DNA of 64,000 nucleotides, from the NCBI RefSeq assembly GCF_035978755.1, contig NZ_CP108414.1, forward strand, positions 8,184,001-8,248,000. The letters are read 5' to 3'. Under the pieces are notes generated by a model, which was not told the DNA's origin, did not search any database, and was given only the letters and a program-made list of their open reading frames with translations. Position 1 is the first letter of the stretch, and each line of letters starts with the position of its first letter. Shown here piece after piece: positions 15,430-25,977 of this stretch. The stretch comes from Streptomyces sp. NBC_01298. GTDB lineage: Bacteria > Actinomycetota > Actinomycetes > Streptomycetales > Streptomycetaceae. The translations under genes were made by a program, and so were the position numbers.

Positions 15430-18400
15430 GTGGTGCGCCGGGGTCCGCTCGTGGACCGCGCGGTCCGCGCACTCGCGGCGTCCGGGCGGACTGCCCGACC
15501 CGGTGGGCGGCGGCCGGCCCGCGGTCCCGTCGCGGTGCTCCACGGGGCCGGCGGCTGCGGGAAGACGACCCTGGCCGCGCTGGTATGCGCGGACCGGCGG
15601 GTGCGACGCCGCTTCCGCGGCGGCGTGTACACCATCGTCATGGGCCCGGACCTGCGAGGGCGCGCGGCGATCGCCGCGCAGGTCAACGAACTCGCCGAGC
15701 TGATCACCGGGGCCCGGCCGGGCTTCGAGGACCCGGACCTGGCCGGCCGGCACCTGGCGCGGATCCTGGGCGGCCGCCGCCGCACCCTGCTCGTCGTCGA
15801 CGACGTCTGGGCCGAGGAACAGTTGGCCCCCTTCGGGCCCCTGGGCAGGGAGGCTGCCTGTCTGGTGACCAGCCGCATGCCCGCCACCGCGTTCCCCGGG
15901 GCCGTCGACCTGCCCGTGGGAAGCCTGGCGTCGAGGGACGCGGTCTCCCTGCTGACCTGGCAACTGCCTCACCTCCCGGGTGCGTTGACCCAGGACCTGT
16001 TGGACGCCGCCGCCCGCTGGGCCCTGGTGCTCCGCCTGATGAACCGGGTCCTGGACGCCCAGGTCGCCACCGGTCGCGACGTACGGGACGCCGCAACCGA
16101 CCTGCTGGCGCGGCTGCGCAGCGACGGCCCCGGAGCGGTGGACCCCGTGGGCGCCCCGCCCGCGCCCGCTGACACGGCGGACCCGGTCCAGCGCCGGCGC
16201 GCCGTCTCCACGACGATCGAGGCGGCCACCGACCTGCTCCCCGCGGGCGGTCGCGACCGCCTCGTGGAACTCGGCCTCTTCGCGGAGGCGGTGCCCGTGC
16301 CCGTCGCCCTGGTCCATCGACTGTGGGCCGCCACGTCGGGCGCGGACGAGACCGCGGCCCGTGATCTGTGCGGGCGGCTCGCCCGGCTCTCGTTGGTCTC
16401 CCTGTCCCCGGCCGGCGGCGGAGCGGTGTCCCTGCATGCCGCCGTCCGCGCCTACCTGCGCGGTCAATGCGGCCCGGCCCGCCTGCGGGCCCTGAACGCC
16501 TCCTTCTTGGGCGCGGTCGCCGCCGGCCTACCCGGCCCCGGTGGCGGCCGGACCCCGCACTGGTGGCACCTGGACCCGGCCGGCTATCTCGCCGGCCATC
16601 TCGTGGAGCACTTGATCCAGGCCGGGCGCACCGCCGAGGCCGGCCGGCTGGTGACCGACCTGCGATGGGTGACGGCCAGGCTCGCCGGGCACGGTCCGGC
16701 CGCCGTGCTCACTGACCTGGCCGCCGCGGGCACCGGAACCGCCGCGGAGAGCCTCCAGGCGGAACTGGCGCGCTCCGCCCACCTGCTCGGGCCCACCGAG
16801 CCGGCCCGCGCGGTCGTGGACGTCCTGCTCGCCCGGCTCGGACGGCTGCCCGACTGGGCCGCCGCGTGCCGGGCCTTCACGGGGGACCGGGACCGGATGC
16901 GCCTCGTCCCGGCCAGGGCGCTCCCGGACACCCCCGACCCCGCCCTGCGCAGGGTCCTCACCGGGCACACCGGCGCCGTCCGCGCCGTGGTGGTGGCCCC
17001 CGACGGATCCTGGCTGGCGACCGCGGGGGCGGACGGCACCGTACGCGTCTGGGACAGCGCCACCGGAGCCGAACGCCGGTGCCTGCGCGGATGGGGCCAA
17101 CAGGTCCAGGCCCTGGCCGTCAACAAGGGCGGGACCCTGCTGGCCGCCTCGGACGGACACACCGTGGTCCTCCACGACCTCGTCTCCGACACCGTGCTCG
17201 ACCGTACGAACTTCCTCCTGGACGTTCACGGGCTCGCCTTCGACGAGGACGACGTCGTCGTGATCGCCGTGCTGGACGGGGTCCGGCTGTGGACCCCCGG
17301 CACCCGCAAGGTGAGGTTGCGCCCGGAGGGCGCCCGTGCCCCGCGGGCTGCCGTTCCGGTCGCCGGCGGAACGGTCCTGGTGGAAGCGGCGAACGTGAGC
17401 TTGCCACGACGCAAGAGGCACCAACCCGTGCGGCGCGAGGGGAACGTGTACGTCTGGGACCGACGGCGGCGCCGGCAGTCGGCCAAGCTCCAGGGCCACA
17501 CCAAGGTGATCAACGACCTCGCGGTGGCCCCCGACGGTACGTGGGCCGCGACGGCGAGTTCGGACTGGACGGTCCGCCTCTGGTCCCTCGACACGCCGGG
17601 CGCGCTGCGCACCCTCACCGGCCACTTGGGCGGGGTCAACGCCGTGGCGATCGGTCCCGCGGGCGACTGGCTGGCCTCCGCCGGCGACGACCTCGGCGTA
17701 CGGGTGTGGCGGGCGGCCGACGGCAAACTGCTCGCCGGCCTGACCGGACACCGGCACCCCGTCACCTCGTTGGCCGTGGCGCCCGACGGATCCTGGCTGG
17801 CCTCCGCCGACCGTGGTGGTGCGGTCGTCCTTTGGGACACGGCCGGCGACCGCTCGTACGTCTGGGAGGTCGTCACCACACCGCCGCTGTGGTCGCTGCC
17901 GCTCGGAGACAAGTGGGGAGGCGGGCTGGCCGTCGACCCGGCGGGAGGCTGGATCGCGGCCACGTCCTCCGGCGAGATCGTGGTCTGCGCCCTCGCGGAC
18001 GGCCGGGAGCTGGCCCGGATGAAACCTCCCGGTGGCGGCGCGAGCAGCCTCGCCGTCGCGGCGAACGGCGACAGGATCGTCTCGGGGGCTCCCCACGCGG
18101 CGTTGACCTTCTGGGACACGGCCACCTGGTCGCGGACGAGCACCGTGACCACAGCACGGGGGGTGACGGCGCTGGCGGCGTCCCAGGACGGACGCTGGGT
18201 CGCCGCCGGCGGAGGCGACCGGGTGACGCTCGTCGACGTCGACGCCCCGAACGCCCGGGCCACGATCACCCTCGACCACGACGGGCTGCGGACGCTGTGG
18301 ACCACACCGGACGGCAGCGGGCTGGGCGACGGGGGCGAGGACGGCAAGGTACGGATCCGCGGTCTGGGCGCCGGTTCGACGCCACGGGTCTTCGAAGGGC

Positions 18401-19734
18401 AAGTCGGACGGGTCAACGCGCTCGCCGGCGCCCCCGACGGCTCGTGGCTCGCCTCGGCCGGCGACGGCGGCACCGTCCTGGTCCGGGACACGGGAACGGG
18501 ACGACTGCGCGCCACCCTCACCGGGGCGGCCGGTTGGCTCACCGTCCTCGCCGTCGCGCCGGACGGCACCTGGATCGCTTCGGCCGGCGTAGAGGGCATC
18601 GTGCGCGTCCACGACGTGCTCACCGGACGGCTGTGCGCCGCTCTGCCCGGAACCGGCGGCGGGGTCCACGCCCTGGTCGTCTCGGCGGACGGAACCCGGC
18701 TGGCGTGCGCGGGCAACGGGCGCGTGCTGCTGTGGGACACCACCGAACTCCGTGCCCAGGTGCGGGCGGCCCGCACCGCGGGCGACACCGCGGGCGGGGA
18801 GGTCCACTCCGCGGTGTTCTCCCCGGACGGCACCTGGACCGCCGCGATCCGCGCGGAGCACACCGTACGGACCACCGAGGTCGCCACGGGCACCGAGCGG
18901 GTGCTCGTACGGCACACCGGGCCGCTGCGAGACCTGGCGGTCGCCCCGGACGGCTCCTGGATCGTCACCGCCTGCAAGGACGGGTCGGCGCGGACCTGGG
19001 ATGCCGCCGCCGGCACCGCCCTGCGCGTCTTCCGGGCGCGGCCGACCGACCACCAAGGGCCGATGCCGCTCGTGGACCGGCTCGCGCGCGTACTGCGGCA
19101 TGTGCGGGACTCGGTCCGCGTCGATCCCCGGCCGGTGGACGCCGTGGCGGTGGCCCCCGACGACCGATGGGCGGCATGGGTGGGCGGCGACGGCCTCCTA
19201 CGCGTCTGGGACCGCGGTACGGACGAGGTCCGCGCCCACCTGACGGGCACGCGGCGCGCCCTGTACGCACTGGCGGCCACCCCCGACGGGCACTGGCTCG
19301 CGTACGGGGGCCGCGACCGAGCGGTGCGCGTGTGGGACGTCGGGACCGGCCGGGTGGTGCACAGGCTGCGCGGGCACCGCGGCGCCGTCCGGGCCGTCGC
19401 CGCGTCACCCGACGGCCGGCTCCTGGCCTCCGCCGGGGACGACCTGCCCGTACGGGTCTGGGATCGCGAACACGGCCGCGCGGCGGGTTCCTTCACCGGC
19501 CACACGGCCCCCGCGGGCGCCGTGGCCTTCTCTCCCGACGGCTGCTGGGTGGCATCGGCGGGCGCCGACGGCTGCCTGCACGTGTGGGACGCGGCAACCG
19601 GCCGCCCGGCGGCCGTGATGCGTGTCGACGGAGGGCTCGCCGGCTGCGCCTGGTCCCCCGACGGCACCCTCCTGGAGGCCGGCGGATCCCGGGGCACCTA
19701 CCTCTTCGAGTGCCGGGTCCCCCCGGGCCTCTGA
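15430..19734 (+). CDS. STAND-type NTPase with C-terminal WD40 repeats
   Basis: A 1434-residue Apaf1-like protein: NB-ARC NTPase, helical middle, then WD40 propellers. The P-loop is [10 protein letters not shown] (residues 38-47), Walker B is LLVVDDVW (120-127), and an NB-ARC-type helix ARWALVLRL follows. From about residue 505 to the end there are at least 13 WD-type repeats with the cores VRVWD, VRLWS or VLLWD and the ornament [14 protein letters not shown] proteins are signal-activated, oligomerising switches; in bacteria some act in phage defence and some in regulation. The GTG at 15430 has no ribosome site; the true start is probably 15159, one G out of frame. Its ligand is unknown. Confidence 0.85.
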   Translation: MVRRGPLVDRAVRALAASGRTARPGGRRPARGPVAVLHGAGGCGKTTLAALVCADRRVRRRFRGGVYTIVMGPDLRGRAAIAAQVNELAELITGARPGFEDPDLAGRHLARILGGRRRTLLVVDDVWAEEQLAPFGPLGREAACLVTSRMPATAFPGAVDLPVGSLASRDAVSLLTWQLPHLPGALTQDLLDAAARWALVLRLMNRVLDAQVATGRDVRDAATDLLARLRSDGPGAVDPVGAPPAPADTADPVQRRRAVSTTIEAATDLLPAGGRDRLVELGLFAEAVPVPVALVHRLWAATSGADETAARDLCGRLARLSLVSLSPAGGGAVSLHAAVRAYLRGQCGPARLRALNASFLGAVAAGLPGPGGGRTPHWWHLDPAGYLAGHLVEHLIQAGRTAEAGRLVTDLRWVTARLAGHGPAAVLTDLAAAGTGTAAESLQAELARSAHLLGPTEPARAVVDVLLARLGRLPDWAAACRAFTGDRDRMRLVPARALPDTPDPALRRVLTGHTGAVRAVVVAPDGSWLATAGADGTVRVWDSATGAERRCLRGWGQQVQALAVNKGGTLLAASDGHTVVLHDLVSDTVLDRTNFLLDVHGLAFDEDDVVVIAVLDGVRLWTPGTRKVRLRPEGARAPRAAVPVAGGTVLVEAANVSLPRRKRHQPVRREGNVYVWDRRRRRQSAKLQGHTKVINDLAVAPDGTWAATASSDWTVRLWSLDTPGALRTLTGHLGGVNAVAIGPAGDWLASAGDDLGVRVWRAADGKLLAGLTGHRHPVTSLAVAPDGSWLASADRGGAVVLWDTAGDRSYVWEVVTTPPLWSLPLGDKWGGGLAVDPAGGWIAATSSGEIVVCALADGRELARMKPPGGGASSLAVAANGDRIVSGAPHAALTFWDTATWSRTSTVTTARGVTALAASQDGRWVAAGGGDRVTLVDVDAPNARATITLDHDGLRTLWTTPDGSGLGDGGEDGKVRIRGLGAGSTPRVFEGQVGRVNALAGAPDGSWLASAGDGGTVLVRDTGTGRLRATLTGAAGWLTVLAVAPDGTWIASAGVEGIVRVHDVLTGRLCAALPGTGGGVHALVVSADGTRLACAGNGRVLLWDTTELRAQVRAARTAGDTAGGEVHSAVFSPDGTWTAAIRAEHTVRTTEVATGTERVLVRHTGPLRDLAVAPDGSWIVTACKDGSARTWDAAAGTALRVFRARPTDHQGPMPLVDRLARVLRHVRDSVRVDPRPVDAVAVAPDDRWAAWVGGDGLLRVWDRGTDEVRAHLTGTRRALYALAATPDGHWLAYGGRDRAVRVWDVGTGRVVHRLRGHRGAVRAVAASPDGRLLASAGDDLPVRVWDREHGRAAGSFTGHTAPAGAVAFSPDGCWVASAGADGCLHVWDAATGRPAAVMRVDGGLAGCAWSPDGTLLEAGGSRGTYLFECRVPPGL

Positions 19735-19744
19735 AGGCCGCCGC

Positions 19745-19776
19745 GATCGCCGCGGGGGCGGCAGCCCGCGGCGATC
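19745..19776. terminator. 12-bp perfect terminator hairpin
   Basis: GATCGCCGCGGG (19745-19756) pairs with CCCGCGGCGATC (19765-19776), 8-base loop. It follows the STAND gene and can also serve the convergent secreted-protein gene. Confidence 0.75.
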
Positions 19777-19880
19777 ACGGCGGCCCGCTCCTCAGGCAGT
19801 CGGCCCCACCAGAACCGGCTCGCGAACTCCTCGCGGTGTGCCTTGCCGCCGAGCACGGCTGCGACCAGACCCCGGGCCGG

Positions 19881-21314
19881 TCAGCAGGTGAGGGTGCCCC
19901 TGCGGAGGGCGTGGCTGCCGGTGTTGCCGTCGTCGGACCAGGTGACCGGCTTGGTGCCGCCCACGCACTGGTCGGCGCCGGCCACCGCGAAGCCCTCGTT
20001 GTTGAGGTCGGACATCCCGCCGGGCCGGTTGTAGACGGCGGCGGTGGCGAAGGCTCCGCCGGCGTCGACCTTCAGGGTGCGGTGCTGGCCCGTGCAGGTG
20101 TCGTCGCAGACCGCCCACAGGCGGGCGGCCTGCGGTTCCCACTGGAGTTCCATGACGCCGGACATGCCGCTGGAGACGGTGGCCACCTTGGTGAAGGCGC
20201 CGGAGTCCAGCAGGACGTAGCCGTAGACCGTGCCGCTGCCCTCGACGCCGACGAAGAACACCCCGCCGGTGTGGGCCGCGTAGCGGGCCGGATCGTAAGC
20301 GGCGCCGGTCGAGGCGTCCTTGAAGCCGACGGCGGTCAGGGAGCTGTCGGGCACCCAGGTGACCGCCTCCAGACCCTCGTTGGAGCCGGTCGCCGGCAGG
20401 TCGGCGGTGAGGTTCCACTCCTTGGCGGCGGTCAGCGTGGTGGAGCTGCCGCTCACGTCGTAGCGCAGGACGGAGAGCCGGCTGGTGCCGGACGAACCGC
20501 TGCTCCGTTCGCTGGCGACGAAGACGCCGCCCGCGGCGCCACTGCCGGTCACGGTGACGCCCTCGGAGTCGGGGCTGGCGGAGCCGCCGCCGGGGAAGCG
20601 CAGGGACTTGCCGGAGGACCAGCCGTTGGCGGTGTCGGGGGTCCAGCCGGAGCCGTTGGGCAGCAGCCGCCACAGCTTGCCGGAGTTCTGGGCGGCCCAC
20701 AGCACCCCGCCCTCCTGGTACAGGCCGCTGAGGTCCTGGCCGAAGACGTTGGTTCCGTCGGCGGTGGACACCGAACTGCCGCCGGGCCAGGCGACGGGCG
20801 TCGTGCCGCCCCCCCCGCCGCCGGAGCCGCAGGCGTTGGCCGCGCCCAGGGTCAGCGCGGCCTTCTTGAACGCGCCGGTGCCGTCGGCGCAGCGGGACCA
20901 CGAGGGGTCGGAATGGTCGCTCCAGGTGAAGCTGTCGACCAGGGTGCTGCCGTCCGCCAGGTAGAGGCGGGCCTTGTCCCCTGAGCCCAGGCCGAAGGAG
21001 CCGTGCACGTCGAAGGCCCGGAACCCGCCGGGGGCCAGGGTGGTCCCCGAGGAGATCTTGTACGTGGAGCTGTTGCTCTCGTCCTTCAGGATCCAGCCGG
21101 ACAGGTCGACCGCCGAAGTGCCCTTGTTGTACAGCTCGATCGAGTCGGAGACGTCCCCGGTGGTCACCACCTCGTTGATGCGGATGTCGTCGGCCGGCGC
21201 GGCCTGCGCCGGGGCGGCGACGAGCGTGCCCGCGGCGAGCGCCGGCACGGCGGCGAGGACGAGGGCGAGACGGTGGCGCCGGCGGGGGGCGCGCGATGCG
21301 GTCACGGGGTACAT
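19881..21314 (-). CDS. Secreted lamin-tail-domain protein
   Basis: A 477-residue exported protein. The signal peptide has a basic stretch (RAPRRRHR), a hydrophobic core (LALVLAAVPALAAGTLVAA) and a likely cleavage after PAQA. A lamin-tail (LTD) domain follows (DDIRINEVVTTGDVSDSIEL through GSFGLGSGDKARLYL), then a Gly linker (GGGGGG) and a C-terminal beta-rich domain that resembles esterase-like/SdiA-regulated phytase-type propellers (NEGLEAVTWVPD, GVMELQWEP, DLNNEGFAVA). ATG 21314 is used because the signal peptide starts there; ATG 21362 is in frame but adds no signal feature. Extracellular LTD proteins often accompany nucleases or calcium-binding enzymes; its activity is not known. Confidence 0.85.
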   Translation of the reverse strand: MYPVTASRAPRRRHRLALVLAAVPALAAGTLVAAPAQAAPADDIRINEVVTTGDVSDSIELYNKGTSAVDLSGWILKDESNSSTYKISSGTTLAPGGFRAFDVHGSFGLGSGDKARLYLADGSTLVDSFTWSDHSDPSWSRCADGTGAFKKAALTLGAANACGSGGGGGGTTPVAWPGGSSVSTADGTNVFGQDLSGLYQEGGVLWAAQNSGKLWRLLPNGSGWTPDTANGWSSGKSLRFPGGGSASPDSEGVTVTGSGAAGGVFVASERSSGSSGTSRLSVLRYDVSGSSTTLTAAKEWNLTADLPATGSNEGLEAVTWVPDSSLTAVGFKDASTGAAYDPARYAAHTGGVFFVGVEGSGTVYGYVLLDSGAFTKVATVSSGMSGVMELQWEPQAARLWAVCDDTCTGQHRTLKVDAGGAFATAAVYNRPGGMSDLNNEGFAVAGADQCVGGTKPVTWSDDGNTGSHALRRGTLTC

Positions 21315-21583
21315 CCCTGGGGTCGTTGCGGTGCGAAGAGGCACGAGGCTCGCGGCCCGCAACGAACCGCCACCCTCCGAGAGGGGGTCCTTCCCTGAAC
21401 GGCGGCCGAATGCTGTGCGACGTACCGGTCACAGGTCCGGACATGCCCGACAGGCATCTCCGACGACCTCACCCATCCCGGCTCCTGGAATCGCACGCAG
21501 GTTTCGCACCCGTCGTACCCGTCGCACCTGTCGCAGGGGCCGACGTCGCGCGGACGCCGCGGAGCCGGTGCGGACGGCTGCCC

Positions 21584-22363
21584 TTACCGGCCCAGGGCGC
21601 CGCGCAGGGTGATCCCGTACCGGGTGCGCAACCGACTCAGCTCCCAGAAGGACAGTGCGGTCACCGACAGGGGTGCGCCCGCCAGGAAGAGGAGCCAAAC
21701 GCTCTGCGGGGCGTTGACCGGCGGCCCGTCGAGGGCCTGGAGGGCCGACATCACCGTGACGACGACCGGGGACAGGAGGGGCGGCAGCACTTCGTGGACA
21801 TCGGCGGTCCGGAAGGAATGGTGCACCGACAGCACGGACGACGCCAGGACGAACGGGAGCAGGAACAGTGAAGCCATTCCGGTGAGCAGGCTCAGGAGGG
21901 AGCCTGCGACACCGCCTCCCGCGATGAACGGTCCGTTCAGGCTGCCCCGGAAGGAGAAGACCAGCAGTGCCGCCGCACCGAAGAGGACACCGAACGCGGT
22001 CAGCGGGCCGGGCAGCCGCCGGCGGTACCGGCTGCGCAGCGGCGGCCGTGCCGAGCACACGAAGGCACCGACCACGAGCGGCCCCACGGCCATCAGCACG
22101 GCGGCGGCGATCAGCATCTCGACGAGCTTGTCGTTGATCACGCCCCCCGCCTCCCGGCGCAAGGTGTACGCGAAGAACAGCCAGACCGTCGCCCCCAGGC
22201 CGATGCAGGTACGGGCCACCTGCGCTCCGGAGATGGCCGGGTCGGTCAGGCGGTCCTGCCGTCCCGGCCGCTGGAAGCGGGCAGCGGCGACGAACGGCGC
22301 CAGCAGCGCCGTCGCACAACCGTGACGCCGGCGCCTCGGTGGCTGGTTCGTCGAGGTCGTCAC
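21584..22363 (-). CDS. Multi-pass membrane protein of unknown function
   Basis: A 259-residue membrane protein with about six hydrophobic helices (for example VARTCIGLGATVWLFFAYTL, LIAAAVLMAVGPLVVGAFV and LLSLLTGMASLFLLPFVLA). Basic segments (RSRYRRR, RLRTRYG) lie between or after the helices. GTG 22363 is preferred because GGAG lies 5 bases upstream; ATG 22438 and GTG/ATG 22453 would add a Gly/Ser-rich extension. The family is not recognised. It lies downstream of a small acidic protein gene on the same strand. Confidence 0.75.
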   Translation of the reverse strand: MTTSTNQPPRRRRHGCATALLAPFVAAARFQRPGRQDRLTDPAISGAQVARTCIGLGATVWLFFAYTLRREAGGVINDKLVEMLIAAAVLMAVGPLVVGAFVCSARPPLRSRYRRRLPGPLTAFGVLFGAAALLVFSFRGSLNGPFIAGGGVAGSLLSLLTGMASLFLLPFVLASSVLSVHHSFRTADVHEVLPPLLSPVVVTVMSALQALDGPPVNAPQSVWLLFLAGAPLSVTALSFWELSRLRTRYGITLRGALGR

Positions 22364-22543
22364 GTAGGCTCCGGCGTCGCCCCACCCTGCTGGTGACGAG
22401 CCGTCCGGCTGCCATCCGTACCCGTTCCGACCTGCCATGCAGCGCCCCCGCACCCCGAATCTTCAAGATCGAAAGGGGACTGTACCGGTGGTGTGGCGCC
22501 CTTCGGACACCGGGTCCGTCCGGCCCGGTTTCCGGCGGTCCCG

Positions 22544-23014
22544 TCAGGGAGTTGGGGAGTCGGTCGCACGGGCGATGCGGTCGGGGCGGCCGTCGATCCA
22601 CGCGTGTCGTGCCGCGTCGCGAGCGGCCGGGGGTGCGCCGGGGTGTCGGTGGGGGGTGCGGGCGTTCTCCACGACCGCCCAGCCCTTGTCGCCGTCGAAG
22701 GTCCTGAACTCGACCAAGTGGTGGTCGAGGTGTCCAGTGATCATCACTGCCATGAGGGACAGGTACTCTCCCCGGAGGTCGGGGGTGAGCGAGCCCTCTT
22801 GCGGCCCTCCCAGGAGGACCTGCTGTTCCTCGGCCAGGAGCGTGCAAGTGGTCTGGACGGCTCGGACGAGTGCCTCGAACCGCTCCCCTCCCAACCGCGT
22901 GCGCAGGAACTCCAGATGGGATCCGAGGACGTCGGCATCCTGGTCGTCTCCCGGCCCGCCGGCATCCACCTGCGCTTCAGGCCCTCCAGGGCCCGGCGGA
23001 TGATGCTCGGTCAT
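22544..23014 (-). CDS. Small acidic protein of unknown function
   Basis: A 156-residue soluble, acidic protein with a Pro/Gly-rich start, then a helical core: VLGSHLEFLRTRLGGERFEA, AVQTTCTLLAEEQQVLLGG and YLSLMAVMITGHLDHHLVEF. ATG 23014 has an A/G-rich leader (GGGAAGGGCGGAAG) as a plausible ribosome site. No signal peptide or membrane segment. It is divergent from the terpene synthase gene, separated by about 440 bases. Not assignable to a family by eye. Confidence 0.72.
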   Translation of the reverse strand: MTEHHPPGPGGPEAQVDAGGPGDDQDADVLGSHLEFLRTRLGGERFEALVRAVQTTCTLLAEEQQVLLGGPQEGSLTPDLRGEYLSLMAVMITGHLDHHLVEFRTFDGDKGWAVVENARTPHRHPGAPPAARDAARHAWIDGRPDRIARATDSPTP

Positions 23015-23180
23015 GCTTCCGCCCTTCCCCCAACGGCCGCTGCCCTGCGCAGTGTAGGCGGGGGCCCGCGCTCCAACGGCGCTCTTCGGCCACCCGGCCG
23101 GCCCCGGTCGCCTTCTCTGCGGCGCCTCTGGCCCCAGGCGCCCCGAACGCAATCGACTATGCCAATTGCATACTCAAAAA

Positions 23181-23201
23181 GAATTGCGATTTCGGCAATT
23201 C
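23181..23201. promoter_or_regulatory. Operator-like inverted repeat upstream of the terpene operon
   Basis: GAATTGC, 7 bases, GCAATTC: a perfect palindrome in an unusually A/T-rich patch (23150-23210), with a related CAATTG at 23163-23168. It lies about 35 bases before a promoter-like TTGACA, so it is a good candidate for a regulator site. Confidence 0.5.
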
Positions 23202-23234
23202 CGGGATGGATTACCCGAGTTCACTCGCCCAACG

Positions 23235-23265
23235 TTGACAGCGTGCTGCGTCTTGAGGGTAAATG
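23235..23265 (+). promoter_or_regulatory. Sigma-70-type promoter candidate
   Basis: TTGACA (23235-23240) followed after 19 bases by TAAATG (23260-23265). It points toward the terpene synthase gene 188 bases downstream. The -35 box is perfect; the spacing is 1-2 bases long. Confidence 0.4.
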
Positions 23266-23452
23266 AGTTCACAGGTGGCCTGATGTGGTCGCAGGTAGGC
23301 TGGATCAGGCCACTCCGTGACCGGTTCATTCCGCCCCGCCACCTGGCGTGGCCGTGGCGATGTCGTAGTAGAGGGGTGTTTGGGTCGCGGGTGTACAGCG
23401 TGGTCGTGTAGTGAGCGGGTATTGACGAATCAGATTCTTCCGTGGGGGATCA

Positions 23453-24490
23453 ATGACCCAGCTCAGTTCATTTTCCGTCCCCGATTTCCACCTTCCGTTC
23501 GGAAACGCCAAGCATCCCGGCGCCGCCCGGGCGAACGCCGAGGCGACCTCGTGGGTGCTGGAGCACGAGCTCGTGACCGCCGCGGCCGAGCAGTTCTCGG
23601 GCATCGGCGTGGGCCACCTGGCCGGCCGGGTGAGCGGTGACGTCCCCTACGAGCGGGTCCTCCTGCTCGCCGAGTGGATGGCCTGGTCGTTCGTCCTGGA
23701 CGACCAGCACGACCACCTCATCAGAGCGGGAGAGGTCGCGGCCTGGCGGCCCGTCACCGATGCGATCACCGGCTATCTGCGAACGGGGCGGATGGAGAGG
23801 TCGGCAGCGGGCCGAAATCCGTTGGTGACGGGATTCGTCGACCTGTGCGACCGGATCCTGGCCGGCATGTCCGAGGGGACCGCGGCCCGGTACCGCGCCC
23901 ATGTCCCCCTCATGCTCCACTCCTTGGACCAGGAGGCGGGCAACCGCGCCGCCGCGACGGGACCGGGGGTCCAGGAGTACGTCCTCATGCGCCGCCACAG
24001 CTCCCAGATCCTTCCGATGATGGACATGGTGGAGGCCGGGCTCGGGATCGACCTCCCGCAGAACGTCCACGACCTCCCCGAGTTCCAGGCTCTCGTCGCG
24101 AGCGTGCTCGACGTCATCTCCTGGGGCAACGACGTGTTCTCCCTGCCGAAGGAGCACGCCTGTGGGGACACCAACAACCTCGTCTCCCTCATCTCCTTCT
24201 GGGAGAGGTGCTCCCTCGCCGACGCCGTCCAGGCGGTCGAGGGACGCATTCAGGAGCGCATCGAGCAGTATCTGACCGAGGAAGCACGTCTGATTCAGGC
24301 CGTCAACGCGCTCCCCGGGACGGAACCGTCGCTGGTCGACGCGGTCACCCGCTGCGTGCGCAGTTACGAGGACTGGATGATCGGCGCCGATCTGTGGCAG
24401 CGTTACGAGTGCACGCGGTACAGCGACGAACGGTTCGCGGCCGGACTGGAGTCTGCGTACACCCGCCCGGATCTTGTCTCCGCGGCGTGA
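23453..24490 (+). CDS. Class I sesquiterpene synthase
   Basis: A 345-residue terpene cyclase. The Mg-binding aspartate motif is D83-D-Q-H-D87 and the NSE triad is N226-D-V-F-S230-L-P-K-E234, both complete. A C-terminal RY pair is present (QRYECTRY). Bacterial enzymes of this length usually cyclise farnesyl diphosphate; the product cannot be read from sequence. The arrangement with an adjacent P450 recalls the epi-isozizaene synthase/CYP170A1 pair of S. coelicolor, but its motifs (DDQHD, NDVFS) are not diagnostic of that product. ATG 23453 follows GGGGGATCA. The P450 gene starts 14 bases after its stop. Confidence 0.93.
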   Translation: MTQLSSFSVPDFHLPFGNAKHPGAARANAEATSWVLEHELVTAAAEQFSGIGVGHLAGRVSGDVPYERVLLLAEWMAWSFVLDDQHDHLIRAGEVAAWRPVTDAITGYLRTGRMERSAAGRNPLVTGFVDLCDRILAGMSEGTAARYRAHVPLMLHSLDQEAGNRAAATGPGVQEYVLMRRHSSQILPMMDMVEAGLGIDLPQNVHDLPEFQALVASVLDVISWGNDVFSLPKEHACGDTNNLVSLISFWERCSLADAVQAVEGRIQERIEQYLTEEARLIQAVNALPGTEPSLVDAVTRCVRSYEDWMIGADLWQRYECTRYSDERFAAGLESAYTRPDLVSAA

Positions 24491-24504
24491 CGGAAAGTCA
24501 GTTC

Positions 24505-25908
24505 ATGGCAACTGAAGCGCATTCCGGTCCCGAGGTCCATGCCCCGGTCGCCCCAGGGCGGTTACCGCTCCTGGGCCACGCGCTGCAACTGTGGCGCCGG
24601 CCGATCGCGTTCCTGGAGTCGCTCCGGGAACACGGCGACATCGTACGGCTCGACATTGGCACCTGGCCCGTCCACGTGCTGACGAGCCCGGAGCACGTCC
24701 ACTCCGTACTGGTCCAGCAGGCACAGCAGTTCGGCCGGGGAAGGATCTTCGACAGGCTCCGCCCGGTGTTCGGCAACGGGATCGTGACCACCGACGGCGA
24801 CTTCCATCGCAAGCAGCGCCGGATGATGCAACCCGCCTTCCACCGCAACCACATCGCCGAGTACGCCGAGGCGATGTGCCGGCAGGCGGAGGTGATGTCC
24901 GCGTCGTGGACGGCCGGCCGTGAGATCTCCATGGTCACGGAGGCGCGCGGGTACGCGATGGCTTCGGTCGCCGAGATGATCTTCTCGGGAGACCTGAGCC
25001 GGCCCGCCGTCGAGGAGGTGCACCGCTCGCTGCCCATCGTCCTGGAGGGCATGCTCGTGCGGGCGGTCATGCCCAAGTCGCTGGACCGGCTGCCCATTCC
25101 GTACAACCGGCGGTTCGACGGCGCGGCCGCCCGGCTGCGCCGGACCATCGACGAGGTGATCCAGCAGTACCGCGCCGAGGAGTCGGCCGCGCGGGGCGAC
25201 CGCCACGACCTTCTCTCCCTGCTGCTGGCGAGCGTGGACTCCGAGACGGGCTCGACGATGGATGCCGAGCAGGTGCGGGACGAGGTCATCGCCATCATGC
25301 TCGCCGGCACCGAGACCTCTGCGACCACCCTGTCCTGGATCTTCCACGAGATCGGCCGGAACCCCGAGGTGGAGGCGCGCGTCCACGCCGAAGTCGACTC
25401 GGTGGTGGGGTCCCGGCCCGTGCGGCCCGAAGACATACCCGCGCTCACCTACACGCACGACGTCTTCCAGGAAGCCCTGCGCCTGCATTCCCCCCTGCTC
25501 TTCACCCGCAGGGCCCTGGTACCCCTTACCCTCGGCGGAATCTCGATCCCGGCCGGCGCGGAACTGGCCTACAGTCCGTACGCGTTGCACCGGGACCCCG
25601 GGCTCTTCCCCGACCCCGGCGTCTTCGACCCGGACCGCTGGCAGAAGGGGGCGAAGGAGCGCTCCCGTACCCACAGTTACGTCCCGTTCGGGGCCGGCCA
25701 GCACAAGTGCATCGGCGATTCCTTCGCCGTGGCGGAGATCCTGACCGCGGTGGCGACCGTCGCTTCGCGATGGCACCTGGAGCCCGCCCCGGGCAGCACC
25801 GTGCGCGAACTTCCCGCAGGGATCCCGCAGCCCAGCGAACTGCCGATGATTCCTGTGGCGCGGAAGGTACAGCACTCTTCTCATACGAGTGATGAGATAC
25901 CGCAATAG
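24505..25908 (+). CDS. Cytochrome P450 partner of the terpene synthase
   Basis: A 467-residue P450 with the I-helix oxygen motif A267-G-T-E-T271, the ExxR motif in FQEALRLHSP and the haem ligand C402 in FGAGQHKCIG. It lacks a membrane anchor, so it is a soluble bacterial P450 needing a ferredoxin and reductase from elsewhere; none is adjacent. Only 14 bases separate it from the terpene synthase, and GGAAAG lies upstream of ATG 24505, so the two form an operon. It probably oxidises the terpene hydrocarbon. The gene is followed by a LAL regulator 69 bases downstream. Confidence 0.93.
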   Translation: MATEAHSGPEVHAPVAPGRLPLLGHALQLWRRPIAFLESLREHGDIVRLDIGTWPVHVLTSPEHVHSVLVQQAQQFGRGRIFDRLRPVFGNGIVTTDGDFHRKQRRMMQPAFHRNHIAEYAEAMCRQAEVMSASWTAGREISMVTEARGYAMASVAEMIFSGDLSRPAVEEVHRSLPIVLEGMLVRAVMPKSLDRLPIPYNRRFDGAAARLRRTIDEVIQQYRAEESAARGDRHDLLSLLLASVDSETGSTMDAEQVRDEVIAIMLAGTETSATTLSWIFHEIGRNPEVEARVHAEVDSVVGSRPVRPEDIPALTYTHDVFQEALRLHSPLLFTRRALVPLTLGGISIPAGAELAYSPYALHRDPGLFPDPGVFDPDRWQKGAKERSRTHSYVPFGAGQHKCIGDSFAVAEILTAVATVASRWHLEPAPGSTVRELPAGIPQPSELPMIPVARKVQHSSHTSDEIPQ

Positions 25909-25977
25909 TGTGCTGAAACAGCATCAACTCCTCCTCCGGCCCGTACACTCTGCCGCACGTGCTGGAGGGGGCAAAGG

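Noticed and set aside
15039..16172. Continuation of the N-terminal STAND frame beyond 15430
   Set aside because: After codon 90 the translation becomes Arg/Pro/Gly-rich nonsense, while the neighbouring frame carries the P-loop.
16528..19101. Very long minus-strand open frame (857 codons) opposite the WD40 gene
   Set aside because: It is antisense to clear WD40 repeats and its product is Gly/Pro/Arg/Asp-rich without domains: a shadow of GC-rich codon use.
24562..25905. 447-codon minus-strand frame across the P450 gene
   Set aside because: Antisense shadow; the plus strand shows the AGTET, ExxR and Cys-haem motifs.
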